Assembly: GCF_037940415.1 (NCBI RefSeq)
Contig: NZ_CP149798.1
Location: 4,373,001 to 4,437,000, forward strand
Reading direction: 5' to 3'
Origin: Streptomyces sp. f51
GTDB taxonomy: Bacteria > Actinomycetota > Actinomycetes > Streptomycetales > Streptomycetaceae
DNA length: 64,000 nt
In this document: positions 42,818 to 51,560 of the stretch, piece after piece
Layout of the letters: every line of letters begins with the position of its first letter
Numbering within the stretch: the first letter of the stretch is position 1
Notes under the pieces: generated by a model
What the model was told of the DNA's origin: nothing
Databases searched by the model: none
The model's input: only the letters and a program-made list of their open reading frames with translations
Made by a program: the position numbers and the translations under genes

Positions 42818-44050
42818 GTGAGCGAGACCAGCGCGGAGGTCGTCGTGAGCGCGGCCTCGGCCGCCGCCTCCGCCGGCAACTGGCGCAAGGCCGGTGTCGC
42901 CGGAGCGGCGATAGGCGTGGTCGCGGCGGGCGCCGCGGCGGGGGTCGCGATCGAGCGGCTCACGGTCGGGCGGGGGATGCGCAAGAAGGCGCGGCTCGCC
43001 CTCGACTCGACCGGCCCGTACGGCACGCTGCGCGGGACGCCCGGCAAGGCGTACGCGGACGACGGCACCGAGCTGTACTACGAGGTCGACGAGGCCGAGC
43101 CGGAGTCCTCGCTCGCCCCGCGCAGGCGCCGGCTCTTCGGCCGCAAGGCGCCCGCCCCCGTGACCGTCGTCTTCAGCCACGGCTACTGCCTCAACCAGGA
43201 CTCCTGGCACTTCCAGCGCGCGGCCCTGCGTGGTGTCGTGCGCACCGTGCACTGGGACCAGCGCAGCCACGGACGGTCCGGACGGGGTGTGGCCCAGCTG
43301 GAGGACCGCAAGCCGGTCACCATCGACCAGCTCGGCCGCGACCTGCTCGCCGTCATAGAAGCGGCGGTGCCCGAGGGCCCGATCGTGCTCGTCGGGCACT
43401 CGATGGGCGGCATGACCGTCATGGCGCTCGCCGACCAGTTCCCCGAGCTGATCCGCGACCGGGTCGTCGGTGTCGCCCTGGTCGGCACGTCGTCGGGGCG
43501 GCTCGGCGAGGTCAACTTCGGCCTGCCGGTCGCGGGCGTCGCCGCCGTGCGGCGCGTGCTCCCGGGCGTGCTGAAGGCGCTGGGGCAGCAGGCGGCCCTG
43601 GTGGAGCGGGGCCGGCGGGCCACGGCGGATCTGTTCGCCGGGGTCATCAAGCGGTACTCGTTCGCGAGCCGGGACGTCGATCCGGCCGTCGAGCGGTTCG
43701 CCGAACGGATGATCGAGGGCACGCCGATCGACGTGGTCGCCGAGTTCTACCCGGCGTTCACCGAGCACGACAAGACCGCGGCCCTGGCCCGTTTCGCCGA
43801 GATGCCCGTCCTCGTCCTCGCCGGGGTCAAGGACCTGGTGACGCCGAGCGAGCACAGCGAGGCCATCGCGGACCTGCTGCCGGAGGCCGAGCTGGTCCTC
43901 GTCCCGGACGCGGGGCACCTGGTCATGCTGGAGCATCCCGAGGTCGTCATAGACCGCCTCGCCGACCTCCTCGTGCGCGCCGGGGCCGTGCCGGCAGGGG
44001 CTACCGTGGGCCCTTATGGAAGCACCAGCAGCAGCGCACAACCCGGCTGA
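42818..44050 (+). CDS. alpha/beta hydrolase
   Basis: 410 residues from the GTG at 42818 (GAGGA 8 nt upstream). An N-terminal hydrophobic stretch (VAGAAIGVVAAGAAAGVAIE) may anchor it. The hydrolase fold shows FSHGYCLNQDSW (oxyanion region), nucleophile elbow GHSMGG and the final GHLVMLEHPE with the catalytic His. Substrate unknown. It overlaps tsaE by 35 nt, an arrangement common in Streptomyces between alr and tsaE. Confidence 0.9.
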   Translation: MSETSAEVVVSAASAAASAGNWRKAGVAGAAIGVVAAGAAAGVAIERLTVGRGMRKKARLALDSTGPYGTLRGTPGKAYADDGTELYYEVDEAEPESSLAPRRRRLFGRKAPAPVTVVFSHGYCLNQDSWHFQRAALRGVVRTVHWDQRSHGRSGRGVAQLEDRKPVTIDQLGRDLLAVIEAAVPEGPIVLVGHSMGGMTVMALADQFPELIRDRVVGVALVGTSSGRLGEVNFGLPVAGVAAVRRVLPGVLKALGQQAALVERGRRATADLFAGVIKRYSFASRDVDPAVERFAERMIEGTPIDVVAEFYPAFTEHDKTAALARFAEMPVLVLAGVKDLVTPSEHSEAIADLLPEAELVLVPDAGHLVMLEHPEVVIDRLADLLVRAGAVPAGATVGPYGSTSSSAQPG

Positions 44051-44549
44051 GCCCGCCCAGGACGGCGTCGGCGCGCAGATCACCGTCAACTCTCCCGAGC
44101 AGATGCAGGAGTTGGGCCGCAGACTGGCCAAGCTGCTGCGCGCGGGCGATCTCGTGATGCTGAACGGCGAGCTCGGCGCGGGCAAGACAACGCTGACCCG
44201 CGGACTCGGCGAGGGACTCGGCGTGCGCGGAGCCGTCACCTCGCCGACCTTCGTCATCGCCCGCGTGCACCCCTCCCTCGGCGACGGACCGCCGCTCGTG
44301 CACGTGGACGCGTACCGCCTCGGCGGCGGGCTCGACGAGATGGAGGACCTCGATCTCGACGTCTCGCTCTCCGACTCCGTGATCGTCGTGGAGTGGGGCG
44401 AGGGCAAGGTCGAGGAGCTGACCGACGACCGGCTGCACGTGGTCATCCACCGGGCCGTCGGCGACACCACCGACGAGGTGCGGCACGTGAGCGTCAGGGG
44501 CCTCGGGCGGCGCTGGGCCGCCGCCGATCTGACCGTGCTCGCGGCCTGA
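44016..44549 (+). CDS. tsaE: tRNA threonylcarbamoyladenosine biosynthesis ATPase TsaE
   Basis: 177 residues. Part of the t6A37 tRNA modification machinery with TsaB and TsaD, encoded 1.2-3.4 kb downstream. Walker A GELGAGKTT, then SPTFVIARVH and HVDAYRL, then VVVEWGEG-like segment VIVVEWGEG. ATG at 44016 overlaps the hydrolase gene by 35 nt; a conserved start closer to ITVNSPEQMQELG is also possible. Confidence 0.95.
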   Translation: MEAPAAAHNPAEPAQDGVGAQITVNSPEQMQELGRRLAKLLRAGDLVMLNGELGAGKTTLTRGLGEGLGVRGAVTSPTFVIARVHPSLGDGPPLVHVDAYRLGGGLDEMEDLDLDVSLSDSVIVVEWGEGKVEELTDDRLHVVIHRAVGDTTDEVRHVSVRGLGRRWAAADLTVLAA

Positions 44550-44685
44550 ACGGGGCGGGCGTCCCACGTCACCGCCTCCTGAGCGGGGCGGTGTCCCTCG
44601 CTCGTACATTCGGCCAACGTTTCCGACAGGTCGTCGGCAAAATATTGCGTTCCGTGTCCCGGCCGTGGTCACATGGACATCAGTA

Positions 44686-44709
44686 CGTAGTTAGGTCTAC
44701 CTAACCACG
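44686..44709. promoter_or_regulatory. 24-nt interrupted palindrome centred on TTAGGT-CT-ACCTAA
   Basis: CGT-A-GTTAGGT-CT-ACCTAAC-C-ACG has 10 of 11 arm positions paired (only the A/C pair fails). It is AT-rich for this genome and lies 28 nt before the small ORF at 44738. The halves look like IdeR/DmdR half sites, but the spacing is shorter than the 19-bp iron box. Confidence 0.5.
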
Positions 44710-44737
44710 CTTGCCCCCGAAACCCGAGGAGGCGTCC

Positions 44738-44932
44738 ATGTCGGCAGCAGAGTCGGCCGAAGTGCCGGCTTCAGAACGTGACGTGCCGGCCGCGCCGCGC
44801 GCGACGGCCGGGGTGCCGATGCGGGATCTGCTGGCGGCGTGCGCGATGGCGGAGGCGGTGTCGAGGCCGCCCGCCCCGCCTCTGGGCGAACCGGCCGCCG
44901 CCGAGCACCGGCACCCCCGCAGGGCCGCCTGA
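44738..44932 (+). CDS. small protein of unknown function
   Basis: 64 residues, MSAAESAEVPASERDVPAAP at the start and the segment GVPMRDLLAACAMAEAVSRPP in the middle. GAGGAGG sits 6 nt before the ATG, and the codon use matches neighbours. I recall similar small Streptomyces proteins with a PMRDLLA block, but no function. It follows a striking palindrome and might be the regulated gene. Confidence 0.6.
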   Translation: MSAAESAEVPASERDVPAAPRATAGVPMRDLLAACAMAEAVSRPPAPPLGEPAAAEHRHPRRAA

Positions 44933-45084
44933 GGCCACGGCGGGGCCGGGGCATCGGTTGCCGGGACCGCGACGGGATCAGGACCGCGACGGGATCAGGG
45001 CCGGCGGAGTCAGGGCCCCGGCGGAGTCAGGACAGCGGCGGAGTCAGGACAGCGTCTGTCGGCGGCTCGGCGGGAGGCCGGCGG

Positions 45085-45642
45085 TCACTTGACGACGACG
45101 ACCTTCGCGCCCACGGTGGCGAACGCCCACATCGCGTTGCCGTCGCCGCGCGAGGTGCGGATGCCGCCGAGCTTCTTCCCCGGGTCCGGGGCCTCCGTGG
45201 TGCCGTCCACCGCGGCGCTGAAGCCGACGGCGATGCTGCTGACCTGCGTGAACCGTACGACGTGCTCGACTTGTGTTCCGTCGGACCCGGGGGTCAGGCC
45301 CGTCCGCGAGGTGACGGCGTACGTGCCGGCGGCCGGGTCGACCGTGCCCGGGGTGACCTTGAAGGTGCGCTTCACCTTGTCGCCCGCGCCCACGAGCCAC
45401 ACCCGGTCGGCGCCGAGCGAGTAGACGACCCGGGTCCCGGTGCCGGACGGGGCAGGCAGAGCGTTCGGGTCCTTCTTGGCCGTCTTGGGAGCCTTCGGGG
45501 CCGAGGTCCTGACCGAAACGGTTCCGCTCGGCTTGCCCAGGCTGTCCGGAACGTTCGCGTGTGCCTGGAAGGCGAGGAAGCCGACTGCGGCGAGCGCCGC
45601 CACGGTGAGCCCGGCCACGATTCCCGAGCTGCTCCTAGCCAC
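45085..45642 (-). CDS. secreted YkuD-like protein lacking catalytic residues
   Basis: 185 residues. Signal peptide or anchor at 5-29 (GIVAGLTVAALAAVGFLAF). The rest follows the L,D-transpeptidase fold: a RVWLVGAGDKVKRTFKVTPG strand-turn unit, then GTYAVTSRTG, then GGIRTSRGDGNAMWAFATVGAKVVVV at the end. Where active enzymes have GC[IV]R the sequence is GGIR, and the catalytic His region reads VGFSAAVDG, so both catalytic residues appear lost. It may bind peptidoglycan or a partner. Divergent from tsaB. Confidence 0.75.
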   Translation of the reverse strand: MARSSSGIVAGLTVAALAAVGFLAFQAHANVPDSLGKPSGTVSVRTSAPKAPKTAKKDPNALPAPSGTGTRVVYSLGADRVWLVGAGDKVKRTFKVTPGTVDPAAGTYAVTSRTGLTPGSDGTQVEHVVRFTQVSSIAVGFSAAVDGTTEAPDPGKKLGGIRTSRGDGNAMWAFATVGAKVVVVK

Positions 45643-45752
45643 CTTGTGTGCCCACCTCTCGACCTTCGTACGTCCTTGCGCTGACGGTAGCAGCCGAGGG
45701 ACGAGAGTCCCGGGCGGCCTTGCTCCGGGCTCCGGCGCCGTACGCTGTTTGC

Positions 45753-46406
45753 GTGCTCTTGCTCGCTCTGGATACCGCCACCCCCGCCGTGACCGTCGCC
45801 CTGCACGACGGCACGTCCGTCATCGCCTCGTCGAGCCAGGTGGACGCGCGCCGGCACGGAGAGCTTCTGCTGCCGGCAGTCGACCGGGTGCTCACCGACG
45901 CAGGCCTCAGGCTGGACGCCGTCACCGGCGTCGTCGTGGGCGTCGGCCCCGGCCCCTACACGGGGCTGCGCGTCGGCCTCATGACCGCCGACACGTTCGG
46001 GGTCGCGCTCGGCGTGCCCGTGCACGGCGTCTGCACCCTCGACGGGCTCGCCTACGCGGCCGACGTGGAGGGACCGTTCGTCGTCGCCACCGACGCCCGC
46101 CGCAAGGAGGTCTACTGGGCGCGCTACGCCGACCGCACGACGCGGCTGTCGGAGCCCGCCGTGGACCGTCCCGCCGAGATCGACGAGGCCGTCGCCGCGC
46201 TGCCCGCCGTCGGCGCGGGCGCCCTCCTCTACCCCGACACGTTCAAGGACGCCCGCGCGCCCGAGAACGTCTCGGCCGCGGCCCTCGCCTCGCTCGCCGC
46301 CGAGAGGCTGGCCGCGGGCGAGGAACTGGAGCCGCCCAGGCCGCTGTACCTGCGCCGCCCGGACGCCCAGGTGCCCAAGAACTACAAGGTGGTCACCCCC
46401 AAGTGA
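45753..46406 (+). CDS. tsaB: tRNA threonylcarbamoyladenosine biosynthesis protein TsaB
   Basis: 217 residues. ASKHA-fold partner that pairs with TsaD in t6A synthesis. LLALDTATPAVTVAL opens the protein and VGVGPGPYTGLRVGLMTA is the conserved block. GTG at 45753 is 6 nt after TACGCT, so the message may be leaderless; an upstream in-frame start at 45648 is less likely. Overlaps rimI by 4 nt. Confidence 0.95.
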   Translation: MLLLALDTATPAVTVALHDGTSVIASSSQVDARRHGELLLPAVDRVLTDAGLRLDAVTGVVVGVGPGPYTGLRVGLMTADTFGVALGVPVHGVCTLDGLAYAADVEGPFVVATDARRKEVYWARYADRTTRLSEPAVDRPAEIDEAVAALPAVGAGALLYPDTFKDARAPENVSAAALASLAAERLAAGEELEPPRPLYLRRPDAQVPKNYKVVTPK

Positions 46407-46897
46407 CCGTCGTGCTGCGCGAGATGCGCTGGTGGGACATCGATCCCGTCCTGGAGCTGGAGAAGGAACTGTTCCCCGTGGACGCCTGGTCCCGGGGCAT
46501 GTTCTGGTCCGAACTGGCCCATGCCCGCGGCCCGGAGGCGACCCGGCGCTATCTGGTCGCCTGCGACGGCGGCCGGATCGTCGGCTACGCCGGGCTCGCC
46601 GCCTCGGGGGACCTGGGCGACGTGCAGACGATCGCGGTGCGCCAGGACCAGTGGGGCACCGGCCTCGGCGGCCGGCTGCTGACCGAACTGCTGCGGGCGG
46701 CCAGCGACTTCGACTGCGCCGAGGTGATGCTCGAGTGCCGCGTGGACAACGTCCGCGCCCAGAAGCTGTACGAGCGCTTCGGCTTCGAGCCCATCGGCTT
46801 CCGGCGCGGCTACTACCAGCCGGGGAACATCGACGCCCTGGTGATGCGGCTGCACGACCCATCGACCTCCGTACAAGGAACAGAGACCCATGGCTGA
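46403..46897 (+). CDS. rimI: ribosomal-protein-alanine N-acetyltransferase
   Basis: 164 residues, GNAT fold. Acetyl-CoA loop QDQWGTGLGGRLL and LECRVDNVRAQKLYERFGFE are typical of RimI, which acetylates the N-terminus of S18 or other proteins. GTG at 46403 overlaps the tsaB stop (GTGA), and its own end overlaps tsaD by 8 nt: tsaB-rimI-tsaD is a widespread operon. A longer upstream frame is not coding. Confidence 0.93.
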   Translation: MTVVLREMRWWDIDPVLELEKELFPVDAWSRGMFWSELAHARGPEATRRYLVACDGGRIVGYAGLAASGDLGDVQTIAVRQDQWGTGLGGRLLTELLRAASDFDCAEVMLECRVDNVRAQKLYERFGFEPIGFRRGYYQPGNIDALVMRLHDPSTSVQGTETHG

Positions 46898-47993
46898 CGA
46901 ACCCCTCGTCCTCGGCATCGAGACCTCCTGCGACGAGACCGGCGTCGGCATCGTCCGCGGCCACACCCTGCTCGCCGACGCCATCGCGTCGAGCGTCGAC
47001 GAGCACGCGCGCTTCGGCGGGGTCGTTCCCGAGGTCGCGTCCCGGGCGCACCTGGAGGCGATGGTCCCGACCATCGAACGCGCGCTGAAGGAGGCGGGGG
47101 TGTCGGCCAGGGACCTGGACGGCATCGCGGTCACCGCGGGACCCGGACTCGCCGGGGCGCTGCTCGTCGGCGTCTCGGCCGCGAAGGCGTACGCCTACGC
47201 GCTGGGCAAGCCGCTGTACGGCGTCAACCACCTCGCCTCCCACATCTGCGTGGACCAGCTGGAGCACGGCGCGCTGCCGGAGCCGACGATGGCCCTGCTG
47301 GTGTCAGGCGGCCACTCCTCGCTGCTGCTGTCCACCGACATCACCTCCGACGTACGGCCGATGGGCGCGACCATCGACGACGCGGCGGGCGAGGCCTTCG
47401 ACAAGATCGCCCGGGTGCTGAACCTCGGCTTCCCCGGCGGCCCGGTCATCGACCGGTACGCCAAGGAGGGCGACCCGAACGCCATCACGTTCCCGCGCGG
47501 TCTCACCGGTCCGCGCGATCCCGCGTACGACTTCTCCTTCTCCGGTCTGAAGACCGCCGTGGCCCGCTGGATCGAGGCGAAGCGGGCGGCGGGGGAGGAG
47601 GTGCCGGTGCGCGACGTGGCCGCGTCCTTCCAGGAGGCCGTGGTGGACGTGCTCACCCGCAAGGCCGTCCGCGCGTGCAAGGACGAGGGCGTCGACCACC
47701 TGATGATCGGCGGCGGCGTGGCCGCGAACTCACGGCTGCGCGTGCTGGCCCAGGAGCGCTGCGAGGCCGCCGGGATCCGGCTGCGGGTGCCGCGCCCCAA
47801 GCTGTGCACGGACAACGGCGCGATGGTCGCCGCGCTGGGCGCCGAGATGGTCGCCCGCAACCGGGCCGCCTCCGACTGGGACCTGTCGGCGGACTCCTCT
47901 CTGCCGGTGACGGACCCGCACGTGCCGGGGCGCGGGCACACGCACACGCACGATCACGTGCACGAGGTCGCGAAGGAGAACCTGTACCCGTGA
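46890..47993 (+). CDS. tsaD: tRNA N6-adenosine threonylcarbamoyltransferase TsaD with His-rich tail
   Basis: 367 residues. Transfers the threonylcarbamoyl group to A37 of tRNAs. ETSCDETGVGIV near the start; metal-binding His114 and His118 in NHLASHIC; VSGGHSSLLL and GGGVAANSRLR follow. The last ~30 residues carry a His-rich run HTHTHDHVHE beyond the usual end. It overlaps the next small gene by 4 nt. Confidence 0.96.
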   Translation: MADEPLVLGIETSCDETGVGIVRGHTLLADAIASSVDEHARFGGVVPEVASRAHLEAMVPTIERALKEAGVSARDLDGIAVTAGPGLAGALLVGVSAAKAYAYALGKPLYGVNHLASHICVDQLEHGALPEPTMALLVSGGHSSLLLSTDITSDVRPMGATIDDAAGEAFDKIARVLNLGFPGGPVIDRYAKEGDPNAITFPRGLTGPRDPAYDFSFSGLKTAVARWIEAKRAAGEEVPVRDVAASFQEAVVDVLTRKAVRACKDEGVDHLMIGGGVAANSRLRVLAQERCEAAGIRLRVPRPKLCTDNGAMVAALGAEMVARNRAASDWDLSADSSLPVTDPHVPGRGHTHTHDHVHEVAKENLYP

Positions 47994-48241
47994 CCGTCGC
48001 CGTGATGTGGGAGGCCCGGGCCGCCGCCGGCCGGGGCGAGGACCTGCTCGCCTGGGTGCGGGGGCACAAGATCCCCGGGAGCCCGGTGCGCCAGGAGATC
48101 CTCCGGGCCCCGCAGGACCGGGTCCTCGTCATCACCTGGTGGGACGCGGAGTACCACGCCGAGCTTCCCGAACTGCCGGACCCCGACGACGAGTTGGTCT
48201 CCCGGGCGGTCCACAGGTGGCGATTCGAGTCGGTGGGCTGA
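47990..48241 (+). CDS. small conserved protein of unknown function
   Basis: 83 residues from the GTG at 47990 that overlaps the tsaD stop (GTGA), so translation is coupled. MWEARAAAGRGEDLLAWV and VLVITWWDAEYHAELPELPDP suggest a small alpha/beta ferredoxin-like (ABM-like) fold, but this is a guess. Last gene of the tsaB-rimI-tsaD run; a strong terminator follows. Confidence 0.7.
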   Translation: MTVAVMWEARAAAGRGEDLLAWVRGHKIPGSPVRQEILRAPQDRVLVITWWDAEYHAELPELPDPDDELVSRAVHRWRFESVG

Positions 48242-48250
48242 CGGCACGGG

Positions 48251-48292
48251 TCCGGCCGGTGTCCCCCGTCGGCACGGGGCACACCGGCCGGA
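48251..48292. terminator. bidirectional terminator between the tsaD run and the xylan island
   Basis: 18-nt arms (48251-48268 and 48275-48292) with a single mismatch, loop TCGGCA, between convergent genes. Confidence 0.88.
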
Positions 48293-48299
48293 CGCCGGG

Positions 48300-50606
48300 T
48301 CAGGGCACCGGCACGACCTCCGTCCCGCAGCGCATGCGCCGGTCCGTGCCCAACCGCCGTACCGGACCCGTCAGATCGAGCCGGACGGTGTGGCGCGTGT
48401 CCGCGCTCGAAGCGGCGAGCCGCAGGTCCAGGGCGCCCGGCTCGACGATCCGGGTGCCGGTGCGGTCGGTGAACGCCGAGAGGTCCGCGTGGAAGCGGAA
48501 GGTCACCCGGCGGGCCTCACCCGGCGCCAGGTCCAGCCGCTCGTAGCCGATCAGCCGCACGTCAGGGCGGGTCACCGAGGCCACCGGGTCGTGCAGATAC
48601 AGCTGGACGACCTCGGCGCCCGCGCGCTCACCGGTGTTGCGCACGGTCACCGACACGTCGTACGAGCCGTCGGTGCCGATCTCGGCCCCGGGCGTCCCGT
48701 CCGGTTCCCAGGCGAACGACGTGTACGAGAGGCCGTGGCCGAACGGGTACAGCGGTGTCGGGTCCAGATTGCTGACCTCGCCCTTCAGGCCCAACGGCGG
48801 CTGGAGATAGGTCCACGGCTGGCCGCCCGGATCGCGCGGCACGCTCACCGGCAGCCGGCCCGACGGGCCGACCCGGCCGGACAGTACGCCCGCCAGTGCG
48901 GGACCGCCCTCCTCGCCGGGGAAGAACGCCTGGACCACGCCGCCGAGACGCTCCCGCCAGCGGCCCAGCGCGTACGGGCGGCCGGTGAGCAGCACCAGGA
49001 CCACCGGCACCCCCGTGGCGACCAGCGCGTCGAGCAGTTCGCCCTGTACGCCCGGCAGCCCGAGGTCGGCCACGTCGCAGCCCTCGCCCGAGGTGCCCCG
49101 GCCGAACAGACCGGCCCGGTCGCCGAGCACCGCCACGCACACGTCGGCCTCGGCGGCCCGTGCCACCGCCTCCTCGAAACCGGAGCGGTCCGGCTCCGAG
49201 ACCCCGCAGCCCGGGGCGAACGTCACCTTGGCGTCCGGCAGTTCGGCGCGCAGCGCGTCGAGGACGGTCGGGATGTCCACGCCGGCCGGAACGTCGGGGT
49301 GGTGCGTGAGCACGTGCGAGGGGAAGGAGTAGCAGCCGAGCATCGCCAGGGGGTCGTCCGCGCGCGGGCCGATCACCGCGATCCGCGTGTCCGGGGCCAG
49401 CGGCAGCACGCCGTCGGCGTTGTCCAGCAGGATCACCGACTCCTCGGCGAGCCTGCGGGCGAGCGCCCGGTTCCCCGCGGAGTCCAGGTCGACGGGGCGG
49501 CCCGTCTCCGGTCGCCAGTCCTCGTCCAGCAGGCCGAGTCCGCACTTCTGGAGCAGCACCCGGCGGGCCGCCCGGTCGATCAGCGACTCGGGCACGGTGC
49601 CCGCGCGGACGGCGGCCACCAGCGGTTCGCCGTAGCACTTCAGGGTGGGCAGCTCGACGTCGATGCCGGCCTCCAGCGCCTTGTGCGCCGCCTCGGCCTC
49701 GCTGCCGGCCACCCGGTGCAGGCTCTGGAGGAAGCCGACGCCGAAGTAGTCCGAGACCACCGTGCCGGTGAAGCCCCACTGCTCGCGGAGCAGTTCGGTC
49801 AGCAGGGAGGGGTCGGCCGACGCCGGGACGCCGTCGGTGTCGTTGTAGGCGGCCATCACCGAACGGGCGCCGCCCTCGCGCAGCGCCATCTCGAACGGCG
49901 GCAGGGTGATGTCGGAGAGCTCGCGCACCCCCGCCCGCACCGGTGCCAGGTTCCGGGCGCCCGCCGAGGCCGCGTATCCGGCGAAGTGCTTGAGCGTGGC
50001 CACGATCCCGGCCGACTCCAGGCCCCGCACGTAGGCGGTGGCGACGGTGCCGACGAGGTAGGGGTCCTCGCCGATCGTCTCCTCCACCCGGCCCCAGCGC
50101 AGATCGCGGACCACGTCCAGGACCGGGGCGAGGCCCTGGTGGACGCCGACCGAGCGCAGGTCCTCGCCGATGCGCCGGCCCAGCTCCTCCACCAGCGCGG
50201 GGTCGAAGGTGGCACCCCAGGACAGCGGGACCGGGTACGCCGTCGCCTGCCAGGCCGTGAAGCCCGCCAGGCACTCCTCGTGGGCGACCGCGGGGATGCC
50301 GAAGCGGCCTGCTTCGGTGATCCGGCGCTGGGCGCGGGCCAGGGCCTGCGCGCCCAGCGCCGGGTCCACGGGGGCGGTGCCGAAGGAGCGGGTCAGCTGG
50401 CCGAGTCCGCGGGTGATCAGCTCGTCCCAGTCGTACGCGGAGGTCATCTCGCTCTGGAGCGGGGCGACTCCGCCGCCGTCCGTGTCGGCGCCCACCCATA
50501 CGCCGTACAGCTGGGCGGTCTTCTCCTCCAGGGTCATCCTGGAGAGCAGGTCGTCGACGCGGGTCGCGGCGGGCAGGGCGGGGTCGCGCCAGGGAGGGGT
50601 GGTCAT
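48300..50606 (-). CDS. intracellular GH3 glycoside hydrolase, BxlA-type beta-xylosidase/glucosidase
   Basis: 768 residues, no signal peptide, so it acts in the cytoplasm on imported oligosaccharides. GH3 N-domain with LKHFAGY, nucleophile Asp286 in GTVVSDYFGV; GH3 C-domain and a fibronectin-III-like end (GERAGAEVVQLYL). ATG at 50606 with CAGGAG upstream. Last gene of the binding protein-permease-permease-GH3 operon, 50 nt after the permease. Context and operator favour xylobiose as substrate, but family alone does not separate xylosidase from glucosidase. Confidence 0.9.
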   Translation of the reverse strand: MTTPPWRDPALPAATRVDDLLSRMTLEEKTAQLYGVWVGADTDGGGVAPLQSEMTSAYDWDELITRGLGQLTRSFGTAPVDPALGAQALARAQRRITEAGRFGIPAVAHEECLAGFTAWQATAYPVPLSWGATFDPALVEELGRRIGEDLRSVGVHQGLAPVLDVVRDLRWGRVEETIGEDPYLVGTVATAYVRGLESAGIVATLKHFAGYAASAGARNLAPVRAGVRELSDITLPPFEMALREGGARSVMAAYNDTDGVPASADPSLLTELLREQWGFTGTVVSDYFGVGFLQSLHRVAGSEAEAAHKALEAGIDVELPTLKCYGEPLVAAVRAGTVPESLIDRAARRVLLQKCGLGLLDEDWRPETGRPVDLDSAGNRALARRLAEESVILLDNADGVLPLAPDTRIAVIGPRADDPLAMLGCYSFPSHVLTHHPDVPAGVDIPTVLDALRAELPDAKVTFAPGCGVSEPDRSGFEEAVARAAEADVCVAVLGDRAGLFGRGTSGEGCDVADLGLPGVQGELLDALVATGVPVVLVLLTGRPYALGRWRERLGGVVQAFFPGEEGGPALAGVLSGRVGPSGRLPVSVPRDPGGQPWTYLQPPLGLKGEVSNLDPTPLYPFGHGLSYTSFAWEPDGTPGAEIGTDGSYDVSVTVRNTGERAGAEVVQLYLHDPVASVTRPDVRLIGYERLDLAPGEARRVTFRFHADLSAFTDRTGTRIVEPGALDLRLAASSADTRHTVRLDLTGPVRRLGTDRRMRCGTEVVPVP

Positions 50607-50656
50607 GGAACTCCTGTCGGGGAAAGGGGGGTTCGGCCGCCCCTGGTCGTACACGT

Positions 50657-51556
50657 TCACTTGCCGCCCACACCCATGAGGCCGCCGACCAGCGCGCGGC
50701 GGGCCACCAGGTACACGATGAAGATCGGGACACCGGAGAGGACGACCGAGGCGAGGATCGCGGGGATGTTCACGCCGAACTCGCTGACGTAGTTGAACAG
50801 GCCGAGTGTCAGGACCCGCGGTCCGTCGGACTGGGTGAAGATCAGCGGGAAGAGGAAGCCGTTCCAGGCCTGGAGCGCCGAGAAGATGACGACGGTGCTG
50901 ATGCCGCCCTTGGCCATCGGGATGACCAGCTGGAACAGCATCCGGGTGGTGGACGCGCCGTCCAGCGCCATCGCCTCGTACATCTCCTCCGAGATGTCCC
51001 GCAGCGTGCCGGTGAGGATCAGCACCGACACCGGCATGGCGAACGCGGCCGTCGGCAGGACGATCGCGAGCAGGCTGTCGTAGAGGTTCAGCTTGGCGAT
51101 CATCAGATAGAGGGGCACCACCACGGCCTGGGCCGGGATCGCCACGCCCAGCAGGAACAGCCGGAACGCGGCCCCCGACCAGACGCCGCGGGTGCGCACG
51201 GCCACGTAGGACAGCGGGACGCACAGCACCAGGACGATCAGGACGACCCCGGCCGCCGCGAGCACGGTGTTCCACAGCAGGTGGCCGAAGCCGTTGTGCA
51301 GAACGGTGTTGTAGTTGTCCAGGGTCGGATGGGACGGCGGCTTCAGGGCGTTGTGGCCCAGTGCCTCGTCCTGGTGGGTGAGCGAGGCCGAGATCATCGC
51401 GTAGATCGGGACGATCACGACCGCCAGCCAGATCAGCGCGCCGGCGCCGGCGAGCGGGTTGGCGCGCCGGGACCAGTGCCCGCGGCGGCGCGCGGGCCGC
51501 TCGGCGGCCGGGGCGGAGTCCGTCCTCACGGGACGGGACAAGGTGTCGTGTGACAT
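50657..51556 (-). CDS. sugar ABC transporter permease, MalG type (BxlG-like)
   Basis: 299 residues with six membrane helices. The EAA loop reads EAMALDGASTTRMLFQLVIP, the contact to the ATPase. Partner of the permease at 51561 (4-nt gap). No ATPase gene is in the island, so the shared MsiK-type ATPase elsewhere is presumably used. Confidence 0.93.
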   Translation of the reverse strand: MSHDTLSRPVRTDSAPAAERPARRRGHWSRRANPLAGAGALIWLAVVIVPIYAMISASLTHQDEALGHNALKPPSHPTLDNYNTVLHNGFGHLLWNTVLAAAGVVLIVLVLCVPLSYVAVRTRGVWSGAAFRLFLLGVAIPAQAVVVPLYLMIAKLNLYDSLLAIVLPTAAFAMPVSVLILTGTLRDISEEMYEAMALDGASTTRMLFQLVIPMAKGGISTVVIFSALQAWNGFLFPLIFTQSDGPRVLTLGLFNYVSEFGVNIPAILASVVLSGVPIFIVYLVARRALVGGLMGVGGK

Positions 51557-51560
51557 GCCG

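Noticed and set aside
44016..44050. 35-nt overlap of hydrolase and tsaE as a sign of frameshift
   Set aside because: Both proteins are complete; the overlap fits translational coupling in compact operons.
44686..44709. IdeR/DmdR iron box
   Set aside because: Half sites look similar but the spacing is 2 nt instead of the 7 nt seen in the 19-bp box; kept only as an unassigned palindrome.
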